NCBI GenBank assembly: GCA_033439255.1
Contig: CM065890.1
Coordinates: forward strand, 992,001-1,056,000
Origin: Hericium rajendrae
Taxonomy: Eukaryota; Basidiomycota; Agaricomycetes; Russulales; Hericiaceae
DNA: 64,000 nucleotides
Reading direction: 5' to 3'
The translations under genes were made by a program, and so were the position numbers. This document shows, in pieces, positions 12,115 through 23,868 of the stretch (position 1 is its first letter; each line of letters begins with the position of its first letter). The notes under the pieces were generated by a model. It made no database searches. It had not been told where the DNA came from and worked only from the letters and a program-made list of their open reading frames with translations.

Positions 12115-12821
12115 TCATAGCCCCGCATGGCCGCGGAACGGCGTATGGTACGTTCCAACGGCGTATTCTCCTGACTGCGACCATGGTCGCGACGATGCGT
12201 CCGACGCTATAGAGAACCGTGCTTCTTTGGATGGATGGCGGTCCGGCGAGGGCATGGCAACGAGGAAGGAAACATGCACGGCATCGACGGATACAGGAGG
12301 TGCATCGTCGTCGGACGCGTCGTGGCCCCTGTCGCTACGTGGAGACAGTGCATGCGAGAACCAGCTGCGATGCTTGCGTTCTGGAGGCTCAGTGTGCGAG
12401 GCCTGCGATGGCGAGCGTTCGACATTGACGGCTATCGGCTGCAGAGATGCACAGAACTCGATCAATGAAGGTGCCCGGAAGAAGCGCCGATGCAGCTCAC
12501 CTGCAGCGTGGCCCATTCGCCCTTGCCTCCAACCTTTTCGTCCGCTGCCCAGACCTCGTACATAGGCGGCGGGCCGCCGCGGAAATGGCCTGCAGTCTCT
12601 TCGGTGTAGCGCTCGATGCCAACCATGTCCCCATACCGTCGCTGACGTATGCGATGCCATAGGAGCCCACCGACGAGGAATACGGCGAGTACGATTACGA
12701 CGACTACAATGAAACCGAAAAGCATGACGCTTGTGGAGTTGCGGCCGTTATTATTGCTGTCATTCGGGTTGATAGAAGGTGATGGTGACTCGGTAGGAAA
12801 GTTCGAGCTCGTGGTGGACAT
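12115..12821 (-). CDS. Single-pass membrane protein, MPSP-motif family, copy 2
   Basis: Two exons (12501-12821, then 12115-12438) give 214 residues. The N-terminus is Ser/Asn-rich with N-glycosylation sequons, followed by a strong membrane helix (SVMLFGFIVVVVIVLAVFLV) and a basic patch (RIRQRRY). The tail repeats the family blocks: PPMYEVW, GEWATLQ-PI at the exon junction, VSFLVAMPSPDR and a C-terminal GEYAVGTYHTPF. Exon 2 is 324 nt, the same length as in copy 1, and the intron is in the same place and phase. Copies 1 and 2 are tail to tail, 421 bp apart, so the pair probably arose by inverted duplication followed by strong divergence. Function unknown. Confidence 0.8.
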
Positions 12822-13277
12822 GACGGATGTGAGGAGAGTACCAAGCGCGCCAAGCGGTGCGTGAGGCCTAAGTAGTAAGTATCAACGTCGTGATCGTGTC
12901 TCTGAGAACGGCGAAAGGCTGTGTGAGATATCGTCGTTTTGTTGTCGCAGAGCGCACTGCGGAAGCCGTAGTGCTTATGATGGTGAACACATCCACGCAA
13001 AAGCCTAAAGCACTGCTGCGGGTGTTTCGGTCATGGTCACGTGCATTCAGTAGGATCCGGGTTTTTTTCCTTTTTGCTTCCGGAGACGAACGGCTGCATT
13101 TGATCTGCTGGATCCGAGGTCGCAGTACTGAGCAAGCCGACCAAGGTGGAATCGCAGTTACCAGGGCAGGAGGACAGATACCTCCATGCGCTTGCAGTGT
13201 CTCACACTCGCGTCAAAACATATGGATACAACAGTGCCTTACAAGATCGTACAGCTGGAGCAACCATCACTCAATGT
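12822..13277. other. Intergenic before PRI1 3' end
   Basis: This is the upstream region of single-pass copy 2 and the 3' flank of PRI1. A 210-codon open frame (12890-13522) overlaps PRI1 exons antisense and has no domain. Nothing else is supported. Confidence 0.5.
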
Positions 13278-14812
13278 TCACCATGTCATGTCTAAAAATG
13301 GCTCGTCAATGGGAAGACACAGAAACTCATTTTAACCACTCACCGGCCGCACGCTTCCCTTTCCTCACCTCGTTCATGAGGCCTGCTATATGTCGTTCAA
13401 GCATATCGACGTATGGTTTTAGAGATGTCTTGTCCACGTCTACCCCGTGGTCAACACTCAGCATCCCGTCTCATTACTACCATAAGGGACGTGGACGTAC
13501 CAGCATGCTCCTCAGTTGTTGATTCTGGTGATGCCGTGGCGTCCAGCTCGCGTAAGAGTTGCGTTACTGTTGGTACCTTTTGCGGGTCAAATTCGTCGAC
13601 TCTGTCAGGGTCGACTGGAACGCAGACGCGTCCTGTCTTAGGATGTACACAGAATGGTGCCTTGAGCAAATGGTTTCGGTGCTTCGTGACTTCAGCATCC
13701 AGTCGCGGGTAGGTATACTGGAGAATAATGTCCTCCATCGCGGCCTTCATTGCGTTCTGATGTGAAGTCAGACATGCAGTTCAATCACGGGCTGTAAAAA
13801 GGCACTCGCTCGCTCTGGGCTCTTCTTGGGGAGCTTTGAGACTTCTGCCTTCAGATCGTCCCATTTGGCATCCGAAGGGCGATCCTCGTCGTCGTTCCAC
13901 TTTCTCCTCAGCGTGGTCGCTACGGTCTTGTCCGGGACGAGTTTAAGTAGCTCTTCCCAACCCTCGTCGGATTTAAAGCAATCCTGATCGGAAAGAATCA
14001 AGTCACTGAAGGTGTCAATCAACAACTCAAGCGCCGTTCTGCGTGTTTGACGTTAGCTATTAATCCTCCATCCCAAACGACAATCACAACCATACCTGAC
14101 TGAAGGCGGCAATGCTGGGTCCTTCGTGCCCACCCTGACATTCACCTTCTTGTGCATGTCTTTCCCACCCTGGATAACAGTAAGATAGTTCGCCACACCC
14201 CGCCGTTGCTCGTCCGTCAGTTCCATCGCATCTTGATCCGACACCCATAAATGTATGCCTCGCCGGCCTGAGTAGACCCACAGCAAGTACTTATATCCGA
14301 ACTGGTCGCGAATGGCACTGTCAAGCACGTGTACAGCTGCGGCAATGAAGCCCCAGCAGCGTTTGCAGACGTCTGCGCCGGAACAACATGTGCGGATCGA
14401 GTCGTAGTCCGTCATATCGATATCGAATACTAGCTCGCGCTGCAGGGGATGAAAGGCGCCAGGTCGTATCGACTTCCTGTCTCGTGGCTTGAACACGCTG
14501 TAAGGCAGATGAACGATGGTACGAGGTGTGAGGACGTACACGGGCTGTGTACACCGGGCCAATCTCGAAACGCGTGGGGTTGTACGCGCATGTCTGCTTC
14601 TTGAACTCCTCGGCAGTCGTAAACGAGTTATATCGCAGGTACACGTCAGACTGTAACGTGAAGGCGATTTCGCGATTAGTAAAGAGTCGTGTTGGCGTAT
14701 GTTCGTGGTTGAGCCATTTGAAGATGGACTTGAATGGATAGAGACGGCGGTAGAAGGCCAGCATGACCTCTGGGGAAGATGGATCGAGCTCTTCCACCTC
14801 CATTGCAACCAT
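13278..14812 (-). CDS. PRI1: DNA primase catalytic (small) subunit
   Basis: Predicted 419 residues in six exons, 5' to 3': 14540-14812, 14096-14487, 13810-14038, 13501-13756, 13344-13439 and 13278-13291. Human PriS is 420 residues. It makes the RNA primer in the DNA polymerase alpha-primase complex. Diagnostic pieces are FEIGPVYTARPRDRK, the metal-binding LVFDIDMTDYD (catalytic Asp113 and Asp115), the zinc-motif cysteines in RTCCSGADVCKRCW, SGRRGIHLWVSD and LLKAPFCVHPKTGRVCVP. The third intron (13757-13809) only keeps frame with a GC donor (GCGAGT), giving KKSPER-NAMKAAMEDI. The last exon is only 14 nt and ends the protein in GDMTW. A second in-frame Met lies three codons after the start. Confidence 0.93.
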
Positions 14813-15172
14813 AGTTAGCGTTGGATCTGATGAGGAGCAAGAGGGCACAAGACGGAAAAGCAGGAGGAAGGTGCGTGTAGTGGTGAGAATCAAAACGCGA
14901 CACGTTCCACCGTGGGTGCGCGGTAAGCGGAGTTGGCTGAAAACACGCCCCGCAAAGCCTATCGACTCTGCTTGTCTGCTCCTGCGTAACTTCAAGCCCG
15001 GTGAAAAACATGATATACAAAGATTTGCGTCTATCTATTTGCTTCCAAAAGCTCCAGGGCAGGCAGAGTTTCAACATATTCAAAAAATCATAGTCCGTAT
15101 CAAGCTGTCACTATCGAAAAATCGATACTTCACCGGGACCGCATCTTATAAATATGGCCGGGAGGCGTCTCT
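14813..15172. other. PRI1 promoter side
   Basis: Between the PRI1 start and the 3' end of the hydrolase, both on the minus strand. The part near 15120-15170 is AT-rich. No TATA box could be assigned with confidence. Confidence 0.5.
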
Positions 15173-16139
15173 CTAATTGCCCGTCAAGAATTCACCTACG
15201 GCGTTTAGATATCTATCCCTCTCTTCTCCGAAGAACGACATGTGAGCACCCTCCGCCAACTTGACCCACTTCACCTTCGGAATGCGCTCGAAGAACGGCA
15301 GTACGCATTCGTCTTGGGCCTGATCATACACACCATTCGTGATGAGTGTGGGATATTTTATGGTGTGCAGTTTATCGATGATGGACCAGCTTTTCAATAA
15401 TCCATTTATAGTGAACTCGCAAGTCCCGAACCTACATTTTCACCAGAGTTAACTTCATAAGAGACGGATTCGAAAGGTGCGTGGCTTACATTGTGGAGTA
15501 TACTGTCGGATTCTCTTCTTGGGCCGCGAAGGATGCGAGCAATTCCGTGGGCCACGGATCAACTCTGCACACATACTTGCTAGCAAAGACCTCCAGGCTA
15601 CCTTTATATTCCTGTGCATCCGTTGTTCCCTCTTTCTCGTGTCCCTTTATCGTCTCCCTCATCTCGTCTGGTTCTCCATCCAGCAGCCTGTTCGAGGACG
15701 CCTCCCACAGCGCAGCTGACGCAAGGCTGCTAGATAAGACGAGATGTTGCAAACCGCGCGGCTGGCGGTTAATCACGTACTCCGCAGCAAGCATGCCGCC
15801 CCATGAATGTCCGAGGAGGTCGAAGTTGTCCGCAATGCCCAGACTATTTAGGACGTTATCGAGCTCCTGGACGAAGAGGTCGACTGTCCAGAATTCTTTG
15901 GGCTTGTCGCGGAGGTGGGTAGATTTGCCGATGCCGATCTGGTCGTAGAAGACGATGGGGATGCGTCTTGAGCTGAAGAGCCCGGTGTGTGGGAGCATGT
16001 AATCGTGGCTCATGCCTGGACCACCGTGAAGAACAACAAGAGGTCGAATGCCTGATTTCAGGTCTCCTATGGTTTTGTACCACGTCTGGAACATTTCTCC
16101 ATCGTATGGAAAGTCGATGTACCCTGTGCTCTCGGACAT
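15173..16139 (-). CDS. Alpha/beta hydrolase, proline iminopeptidase-like (S33)
   Basis: Two exons (15490-16139, then 15173-15431) give 302 residues, the usual size for this family. The oxyanion block LVVLHGGPGMSHDY and the nucleophile elbow GHSWGG are diagnostic of the proline iminopeptidase/amino-acid amidase branch of peptidase family S33. The acid is likely in TNGVYDQAQDE, and the histidine in EGAHMSFF near the C-terminus. There is no signal peptide from this start (MSESTGYIDFPYDGEMFQTW), so the enzyme should be cytosolic; it would remove N-terminal prolines or hydrolyse amino-acid amides or esters. The frame stays open 41 codons upstream (to 16262), but the family N-terminus fits the inner Met. 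Confidence 0.9.
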
Positions 16140-17524
16140 GGTGGTAGGGAGAGGATATCGCGGCGACAACGAGTGGTCTGAAATGCTATCTGAGACTTGC
16201 CCATGGAGGCTAGTGATCGATGTCAGGAGCGCCGTGAAGGGGCAGAAGTCGGTGGACTTCACGGCTTGGAGGTGGGGTTTTAAGTTCGGAGAACGAGCTC
16301 GGTCTCCGGTGCGGTGCCCATGCCAAACACAGTGCTACCCTGTGGACAGCCCTAGTGGGTGTGGCTGAATATAAAGAAGCTGCAGCGCGCTTCTGATCAG
16401 CTCGGACGGCGACAAAATCAGAGATTCGAAATGAAGAACCCGCGGCGCACTCATCTCGGACCGTGACAGCTGGACACGATCGCCCTCAACATTATTACAC
16501 CTCTCGGACACAGGTCGGAAGGGGGCCTAATCACATGAGAGCCGAGTAAACGCAGTGTTTGAAGCGGGTTTGAACACCCAGTCAATGTCAGCTGCTCTTG
16601 CTGGCCACATAAAAATGAAGTGACTATATTGTTCTTGCTCGAAGCCGTCTTGAAGACATATCCTCCAACTTATTTATTTAAGTTACCTGACCGAGATTGC
16701 CCACATCAACCGCAAAGTCGGGCAACTCAAATAACTATCAGTGCCGATACTGTCTTGAAAAGTTCTATGTAGCGAGATAGAGAATGGGGTCGTGAGATGG
16801 ATAGGAATGATGATACAAGTAGCATCGCAGTTTGGGAGGGTCGGTCTGCCAGTCTGTCCGTGGGAAACTGCGCGGAGTTTCCAACACTTTGAGACTTTTG
16901 GAACAGGCAGTTGCTAGCATCACATGGCAACTTGATGAGCAAACGCCACACCATTTTGCAGGTCTCTCGCGTGCACAGGCCTCGTATCAAAGTTCGCCAT
17001 AACTCCGCAAGTTATTCATCTCAAGCAGGTCCTTCTATGGACCATAAGCCTTCGAGACCTGGCGCCTGATGCAGCGTGGCTACCACATGTGCCATATCAG
17101 GCTCGTACAGGCAGATCTACTGAATGTCGTTTTCAGGCGACGAGAACAGAAACATCTACTACGTGTGCGTCGAGTAGATGGTGTGAATCCTCTGCTAGAA
17201 CTGTCTTGGCCAGCTCAGGTAGTGTGTCATGGATGGATGGATACCCGCGGAGCCAGGTGCGACCATGTGCATGCTATCATCCGACGTGTCCTGCGCTACT
17301 GATTTGTAAATCCATTCCTTGGAATGAACCTGTCTCGTATGGTCGCCTCTGAAGAACCTTCAGGATCCCGCTATCTCCTACTTGGCCTGATTCCCTGTGG
17401 TTCTGCGTCGCTTGCAGTTCGGCTTCTGATCCACTGTCCAGGAGGCCCATCATGATGGGCATATAATCGTTATTTTATATAGACTCTTTTTGGAGTCTTG
17501 CCTTTTTGTTAACTCCCCAACGAG
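16140..17524. other. Divergent promoter interval, 1.4 kb
   Basis: Lies between the starts of the hydrolase (minus) and the S41 peptidase (plus). A TTTATATT-like element on the minus strand near 16370 could serve the hydrolase. On the plus strand a TTATATAG stretch near 17476-17482 lies about 45 nt before the peptidase ATG. No gene was found. Confidence 0.45.
17481..17498 (+). repeat. Short perfect hairpin next to the S41 start
   Basis: AGACTC and GAGTCT form a perfect 6 bp inverted repeat around a TTTTTG loop, directly after the TATA-like element and 26 nt before the peptidase start codon. It would lie at or just after the transcription start. Could be chance. Confidence 0.5.
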
Positions 17525-20500
17525 ATGAGAGCAGCTCTAAGCGCCATTTCCTTCGTCGTGCTTGCGAGCGCGTTCCAGGTGCGCGCGGCCGATCCCTGCG
17601 CAGCCATCGCTGGCAAGGAATGGGTTTCACCTCAGCAAGTCAGAGCGTGTTATACATCCTTCAAAGTCGATCCTGTCATCAAAGCCAACGTAAGCTATCG
17701 CATTCCTTCGCTCACGATGTGAATGACACGTTTCTTCAGATAATCGAAGTTGTGAATAAAACCCTGGCTTTTCATACCAACCTCAATTATCAGATTCGAG
17801 CGCCCGAACCGTTCGCGGGAGATGTTCATGAGAACGTGATCGCGGACTTGGCGCGCATCAGCTCACAGAATTATGCTTCTGAGCTCGATCTCCACGTCGA
17901 TTTGTCCAGAACGCTCAAACGACTGAATGATGGTCATTGCGTTTACATCAACGACTGCTTTGATTGTAAGATCCTATTCGTTACAGGACATTTATCATTA
18001 ATTTAAGATTCCCATCCAGCGACGTTCCTTACGTTCATTCCGACTCCTCTCGTCCTGCTGACAGAGTCCGGTGGTCAACAAAACGTGCATATTGCCCCCG
18101 AAGCTTTCCAAATTGCGATGGCTGCGTTCGGGGATGAGATGTCCTTCTGGCAGGATGCTCTTCCTGGAAAATTGAAGGGCCAATTGGCGTCTGTATGTAT
18201 ACTAGCTCTCAGTAGTTGAACCCATGCTCATTTCGGACGCTATACTCCCAGCTGTCAGGTGCCAAAGTTCTCAAAATCAATGGTCAAGACCCCTTTATCG
18301 CTGTAATGGCTAATGCTGCCATCACGGGTAGCTTCCAGGGTCTTGGAACACGTCAGAACAGGTACAGTGCGATTTTTTTCAGATCTGCTCGCGCTTGTAT
18401 CGATTGTTTCGTAGCTTCTTCGCGAGCTATCAACGCACATCGACGGCCTGGAACTATGTTTTCGGGAATTTCGCACAACAGTCTTTACCTCTCATCGATC
18501 AGGTCGTTCTGGAGATTCAGCGAGTTAATAGCAGCGCTATCGATACGGTAGCAGTACGTCGATGCAAGCCGTCCACCGGGATATCTGACTCTGACCTCAT
18601 CGTCATCATTAGCTTCCGTACAGGTCGCAGCTCGGTGCTTCCACGAAGAATTTCACCGATGGCGGGTCCTTTCACGCGAACAACTGTGTGGCCGCCAGTG
18701 GAACGAATGGGGTCGACCTCTATGCGAGCTCCTCCGCGGAGGCCGCCGCGGCGCAAGCATTCAGCCCTGACCGCCCCCTTGCGAAATTCCAGCAACAGCC
18801 ACGAGTTAACCCGGCGGATGCCCGCGCGCACCCTGTTGACGTCCTCCTAGACGACCGACCCCTGCCTGATGCAGTTCTTCCGCCCACTCTGCAGCCGCCG
18901 GGCATCGCGCTCCCGGGCAGCAGCAGTGTTGCCCAGTTTTTCCTGCTGCCGGATAATGTTACTGGCGTTTTCGCGCTCGGCAGCTTTTCGGACGCGAGTC
19001 TTGATCCTTTCATGCAAAACATGTTGACGGGATTGCAGAATCTGAAAGCAGCCGGGGCTATCCAATTGATTGTGGATGTTGTGAGTACTCTGAAAATCCT
19101 GTGGACGCTCTCATATTCACTTTGAAGCGTTCGTAAGACGAATAACGGTGGCGGTATGTTTGTATCATCCCACTCACGAAATGATGATTGATTTTCCCGC
19201 AGGTTTTATCTGCGCTGCACATGTATACCCTACTTTGAAACTATGATGCAATGTGCTGACCAAGTAATTCGCTTCACCCAGTGGCTTCATCGCATCGTTA
19301 GTCATCGTGCTTCTCCCGAATTTTACGCTGGCGCTGAGACGACTGCAGATTGTTGGTCCGAAACCTAGTTCTGTGCCACAGGCAGGTCTGGACACGAAGG
19401 CCCGTGCAGGGCCACTTGCCCAGCTTATCGTCAAGGCCATCGTCGCGGGGGCAGATCCCGACAGCCTTCTCATGTACAACCCTGACCAGTGGCGGTTTGC
19501 CAACAACACGCCCTTCCCTGACAATTTCGATTGGCTGGCCGACCCAGTTCGCAGCGTTATCAACGGGGTTCCGGATGCTTTCAGCTTGAGGTTCGTTGCT
19601 ACCACGTTTCGCCTCTTCTGCGATTGTCGTGGGTACGACGGCGCAGATAGGCACGTCTGGTTCTTTTTGACGTCACTGACGCACTGTGCAAGGAAGACTC
19701 GGCCAAGAATGTCAGCCCTTCGGTATCAGTCCCCCTCAAGAAGCGTTGTTTGATCCAAGGAAAGTAGCGATCGTGTCCAATGGGAGGTGAGCTGCGGGCC
19801 TGTGATTATGCACCCACGTCGCTCATTCGTCGAGCGAACCTAGATGTGCGAGTTCTTGTTCCTTGTTCAGTGTATGTCTATTCTTGCGCTTTGCTGCGTG
19901 TTGCCGCCTCTTATCGCCCGGTCTAGATCACAATGGCCAAGGAAGAAGGCGCAAAAACCGTGGTGGTCGGCGGCAAGCAAGATGTGCAGCAGGAATATTG
20001 CGGGACGGTGGGTGGCCAGTCGAGCGACTTCTCTACTATGGATACAGAGATTAAGGCAAGTGATCTTCTCAGCTCAGGGGTTTTCCTCACGGCATGTCCA
20101 TCCCAAGACGTACTAATGATCACATCGCAGAGCACGAAGCTGAAGAACAACACCCTGGCGCCCCCCGACTTGTAAGTGCCCTCTTCGCCCACGTATGACG
20201 GAGGATGGCGTGCGGACCGGTGCCACGAACGATCGCCTCGTTTCTGCCTCTATCTGATCAGAGAACAGAATGCTAACCCTTCTTCGTTATCCTTCCAGCA
20301 TGACCAATAGCGTCCAGGGCATCACCTGGCGACTCGCCTTCGGCGTCGAGAACACGCAGCAGCCAGAAGGTGCGTCGCGCCGCCAGCCGGCGCCTGGGCG
20401 GACGCCTCCCCTGGCCATTCATATTCTGAGTTTGCGGGCACCCACACTGACGACCGATTTAGAGTGGCAGGATCACCCTGCCGATGTGAATCTGCCGCTG

Positions 20501-20744
20501 ACGCCAGAGATGTGAGTGCCGTATCTCGCCCTCGTCCCTGACACTATGTCATTCCCTCCCCCTTCGCGCCGTGTCGTCATTCACATACGCCTGCACGTCT
20601 TTATCTGCCGGCACGCCCCGTGCTCGCTTCGCCCTTTCTGAGGTCCTGGCGTCTGATAACCGTGCGCTGATGAAAATTGCGCACAGCGTCAACAATCCCA
20701 ACGCCATCTGGCAGGAGGTCGTCAAGGTTGTGTTCAACGAGTAG
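17525..20744 (+). CDS. Secreted peptidase of family S41 (CPAF-like)
   Basis: Predicted 679 residues in 17 exons: 17525-17689, 17740-17965, 18020-18192, 18252-18361, 18415-18553, 18613-19080, 19138-19153, 19203-19222, 19282-19296, 19349-19590, 19697-19786, 19844-19871, 19927-20055, 20131-20171, 20299-20369, 20463-20511 and 20687-20744. A signal peptide (about residues 1-21) starts it. LNDGHC probably holds the active-site His region, LSGAKVLKINGQDP a PDZ-like strand, and NGRCASSCSLFSITMAKEEGAKTVVVGG the nucleophile region; assignment of single residues is inference. The end (WQDHPADVNLPLTPEIVNNPNAIWQEVV) is typical of the fungal CPAF-like S41 group, whose substrates are largely unknown. The intron 20056-20130 has a GC donor (AAG-GCAAGT). 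Exons 7 to 9 are only 16, 20 and 15 nt. Confidence 0.9.
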
Positions 20745-22375
20745 ACCCCGTGGTGCGCCTCTGCCTCGTGTTCTTCGTTCCGCGATACAAGACGCAGACC
20801 CCATGTACATATACGGCTGCAAAGCAAGATTGTGACCTCTCCGTCGTACGAATCGAGCACACGCCGTGGGAGATCGCATCCCCTCTGCAGGCGCCGTGCG
20901 ACTGCTGACCGCCAGCCAAGGCTTCTGCTGTTGAAATTCCGGAACGCTATCAATAACGCACGGCCTGGGTGCAGGCGCACGTCATGGCGGACGATGTAGC
21001 CTGTTTCGACGCTCGTCATAGATACGCTGCGCTGCGCTGCACGTCGCTTTCGCTTCGCGCTGGGAAGCGCGCGCTACCCCCGCAGGGCAGCTAGGCTCGA
21101 TGCGTCGCCTTCGCGAAGCGGGGCAGCATATGCACACGGGTACGTCTGCGGAGAACAGGCTACATCGTCCGCCGCCATGACGTGCGCCTGCACGGTCTGC
21201 GGTGGTGGATGGGAGTCCGCTAGGCAGGTGCCATGGTGCGCGACGGAGCAGATGCGCACATCGCACGCCGGTGGTGGGCGGTAGAGCCCTCGCCCCGTGG
21301 CTCTTGTCTACACCCGCACCCGCACGCGACTCCGAGAGAAAGCCTTCGCGTCCGAGAAGGCAGCCGGCCGTCTTCATGCGGCACGCCCACGCCTGCCCAT
21401 CGCGGCGCGCGCACACGACGATCGCAGCGTGCGTCCCTGCGAGGCAGGCGGACGCCGTCATTCCTTTTCCCTCCGCGCTCTGATCAAGGTTTGCCCGCAC
21501 GATCCTGCTTCGCGGGGCACCCAATCGCCCCAGGCACGCGCGAATCGCAGAACGCGAAGCACACGTCGAAGCACCGCGCGTCATAGCGCACATGCGTTTT
21601 CATCTGCGCACGCAAGCTTCAAGCGCAAGCTCGCAGCCCAGGCCCATCGCCCTGTGCATGCACGAGAGATAGAGATACACCGCGCCGGCATCGATGGACC
21701 GCTGCTTCGTCCGCGCGCGACGTACCCTGTCCCCACGCAAGCGCAGGAATGTCGGCAGGCGTATGCCCTGCATAGAGTAGCCCGTGGTGCTTCCTTCCGC
21801 ACGGCCGCACCAGCGACATCCACTTGCCCCTCGCAGCGAGCCATACAGCAACAGACCGCAGGAATATCGGTGCCCTCCCGAACAGAGCGGCCTGGGCTGC
21901 ATCGTGCCCTCCCCACGCACCGCCTGAACCTCGGCCTCCTCGTCCCTTCACCCATCGATGTGGCCCGGCACAACTCAGAAGGCTACTCAGTTTAGCGCGG
22001 ATGACGATGTGCAAAGCATGCGAAGATGTGCATTGCGGTTCCTACGCTACAAAGGCCCCGACGGTACGGGAGCGGAAGGGAGCGCGGTACGATACGGTGC
22101 GATGACGTAGGCGTGTGGGCGCGGGGCAGGAGGTAGCTAGGTGCGGTAGCGGTATGTGTACAACGCGAGGCCGACTCGGCGTCTAATATGCGGGCGGGGG
22201 AGAGTCCAGTCTAGCGTGCACGGCGGGTATGGTAGGCAGGGCATTGACAGCGATGAGGGCAAGGAAAAAGGTGACACAGCGAACCAATAAACAATAGAAT
22301 GAAACGGGCTCCCAGAGGCGTATACTATACTACAAGTCCGTCCGTCGTAAATCGAGAAGGCACGCGGGGGCACGC
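20745..22375. other. GC-rich spacer with chance open frames
   Basis: Strongly GC- and CpG-rich sequence in which open frames of 90-230 codons overlap in several frames on both strands (for example 21297-21995 plus and 20982-21593 minus). The translations are Arg/Ala/Ser-rich and mutually antisense, which points to stop-poor composition rather than genes. No repeat or transposon motif was recognised. Confidence 0.5.
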
Positions 22376-23669
22376 TCATGCCGAGCCGGGCCCGACCATG
22401 ACCTTGAGCACCATGTGCCCGGCCTCGTCCGCGCCGCGTGCGAGGAGCTCGAATGCACGGTCCGTCTCCGCGAGCGGGAAGCGGTGTGTGATGAGGTGCT
22501 CGACGTTCGCGAGTGTCCCTGAGGAGAGCAGCGCGAGCGCGGCGGGGTAGGTGTTCGCGTAGCGGAAGCTGCCCTGGATGTCGACCTCGCGCAGTGCCGC
22601 GGCGGACAGCGGGAGCGTCGTGTTGCGCGTGCCCATGCCGATGAGCATGACTTTGCCGCCGGTGATTGCGGTCTGCAGGAAGGAACGTCAGCCTGGCTCG
22701 ATGCGAGAGGAGATAGAGAGGGCTTACGTGGATGGCCATCTGGATGCACGGCTCGGCGCCGGTGCACTCGAAGACGACGTCGAAGCCGTCGGCCTCGTCG
22801 AAGACCTTGAGCACGCGCTGCGCGTTCTCCTGCGCGCGGCGCAGCTGGTCCTCGGGGGTCTTCGCCTTGGCGGCGGCGGGCAGGCAGAACACGTCGTCGG
22901 CGAAGCCGTGGTTCTTAGCGAACGCGAGGCGCGCCTGGTTGATGTCGATAGCGACGACGCGGGACGCGCCTTGGGACTTTGCGAGTGCACATGCGAGGAG
23001 GCCGATGGCGCCGGCGCCATAGACGAGGACGGTGTGGCCGGAGGCGAGGGCGGCGCGGCGGGAGGCGTGGATGAGGACGGAGAGGGGCTCAGCGAGGGCG
23101 GCCTGCTCGAATGAGCAGTTGTCGGGGAGACTGGAGGACAGTGAGACGGGAGTGTGAGAGTGTGGGACAGGAGGCTTACGGGTGGAGAACATGTGCGGGG
23201 TGGTTCATGCGTTCTTGGAGGGTGCCGTCCAAATGGGGATAGGTCTTTGCGCTACTGGCGAAGCGGAGGTTCTTGCAAAGGTTGTAGCGACCTTTTGAGC
23301 AGTAGTCGCAATCGTTGCACATGATGCCGGCCTCGATGGCGACGCGCTGGCCAACAACAAGGTTCTTGACACCTGGGCCAACGGCAGTGATAATGCCAGC
23401 CGCTTCATGGCCGAGAACGAGGGGGGCTTGGAGGGCAAAGTCGCCGTTCCTGCCGTGGAGATAATAATGGACTAGGCGGTTAAGGTAAGACAGGGCTCGC
23501 ACGGCGAAGCTCGAAGACACGTACGGTCACTTCCACAGAGACCTGTAGACATGACAGCGACCTGGGCATGGCCTTTCTGTGGTGGCCAGAGGGTGCGCTC
23601 CTGGTACTTGAGGTCCTTGGGGCCGTTGAGGACGGCAGCGTGCTGTGTGGCGAGGGCGACGGGAGACAT
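22376..23669 (-). CDS. Zinc-dependent polyol (sorbitol/xylitol-type) dehydrogenase
   Basis: Four exons, 5' to 3' (23525-23669, 23180-23471, 22728-23130, 22376-22672), give 378 residues of the medium-chain dehydrogenase family. Catalytic zinc ligands are visible in GLCGSD and GHEAAG; four cysteines in CNDCDYCSKGRYNLC bind the structural zinc. The nucleotide fold carries YGAGAIGLLA followed by VVAIDI, where the Asp favours NAD over NADP. Overall pattern (VHYYLHGRNGDF-like block, LAEPLSV) fits sorbitol/xylitol dehydrogenases, which oxidise sugar alcohols to ketoses; the exact substrate cannot be read from sequence. Divergent from the SDR gene at 24001 with 331 bp between starts. Codon use is very GC-rich, like the DNA around it. 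Confidence 0.92.
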
Positions 23670-23792
23670 TGTGAGGATAAGCTATGCGGGGTGGGGAGGG
23701 ATAAAAACCGGGCATGGTATGTTTCGTTTAAAAGCTTTGGACGTAGTCTCGTGAGGAAATGTTCTTCGACCAGAAAACGATGCACTCTCTTT

Positions 23793-23816
23793 CGGTCCGA
23801 ACTACCGGTCCCCGCA
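23793..23816 (+). repeat. Promoter direct repeat, copy 1
   Basis: First 24 bp copy. It shares about 20 of 24 bases with the copy at 23869-23892, including the flanking CCCCGCA. Confidence 0.75.
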
Positions 23817-23868
23817 CGATCTACCCGTGACTGCTAAATCCAGATCTCTCGGCTTCTCCCACTTCCTC

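Noticed and set aside
12890-13522. Open frame of 210 codons on the plus strand
   Set aside because: Overlaps PRI1 exons antisense and its translation has no conserved feature.
21297-21995. 232-codon frame in the GC-rich spacer
   Set aside because: Similar-sized frames exist on the opposite strand; caused by GC-rich, stop-poor composition.
22137-23192. 351-codon minus frame
   Set aside because: Unspliced read-through of the zinc dehydrogenase; the spliced model keeps the conserved C-terminus.
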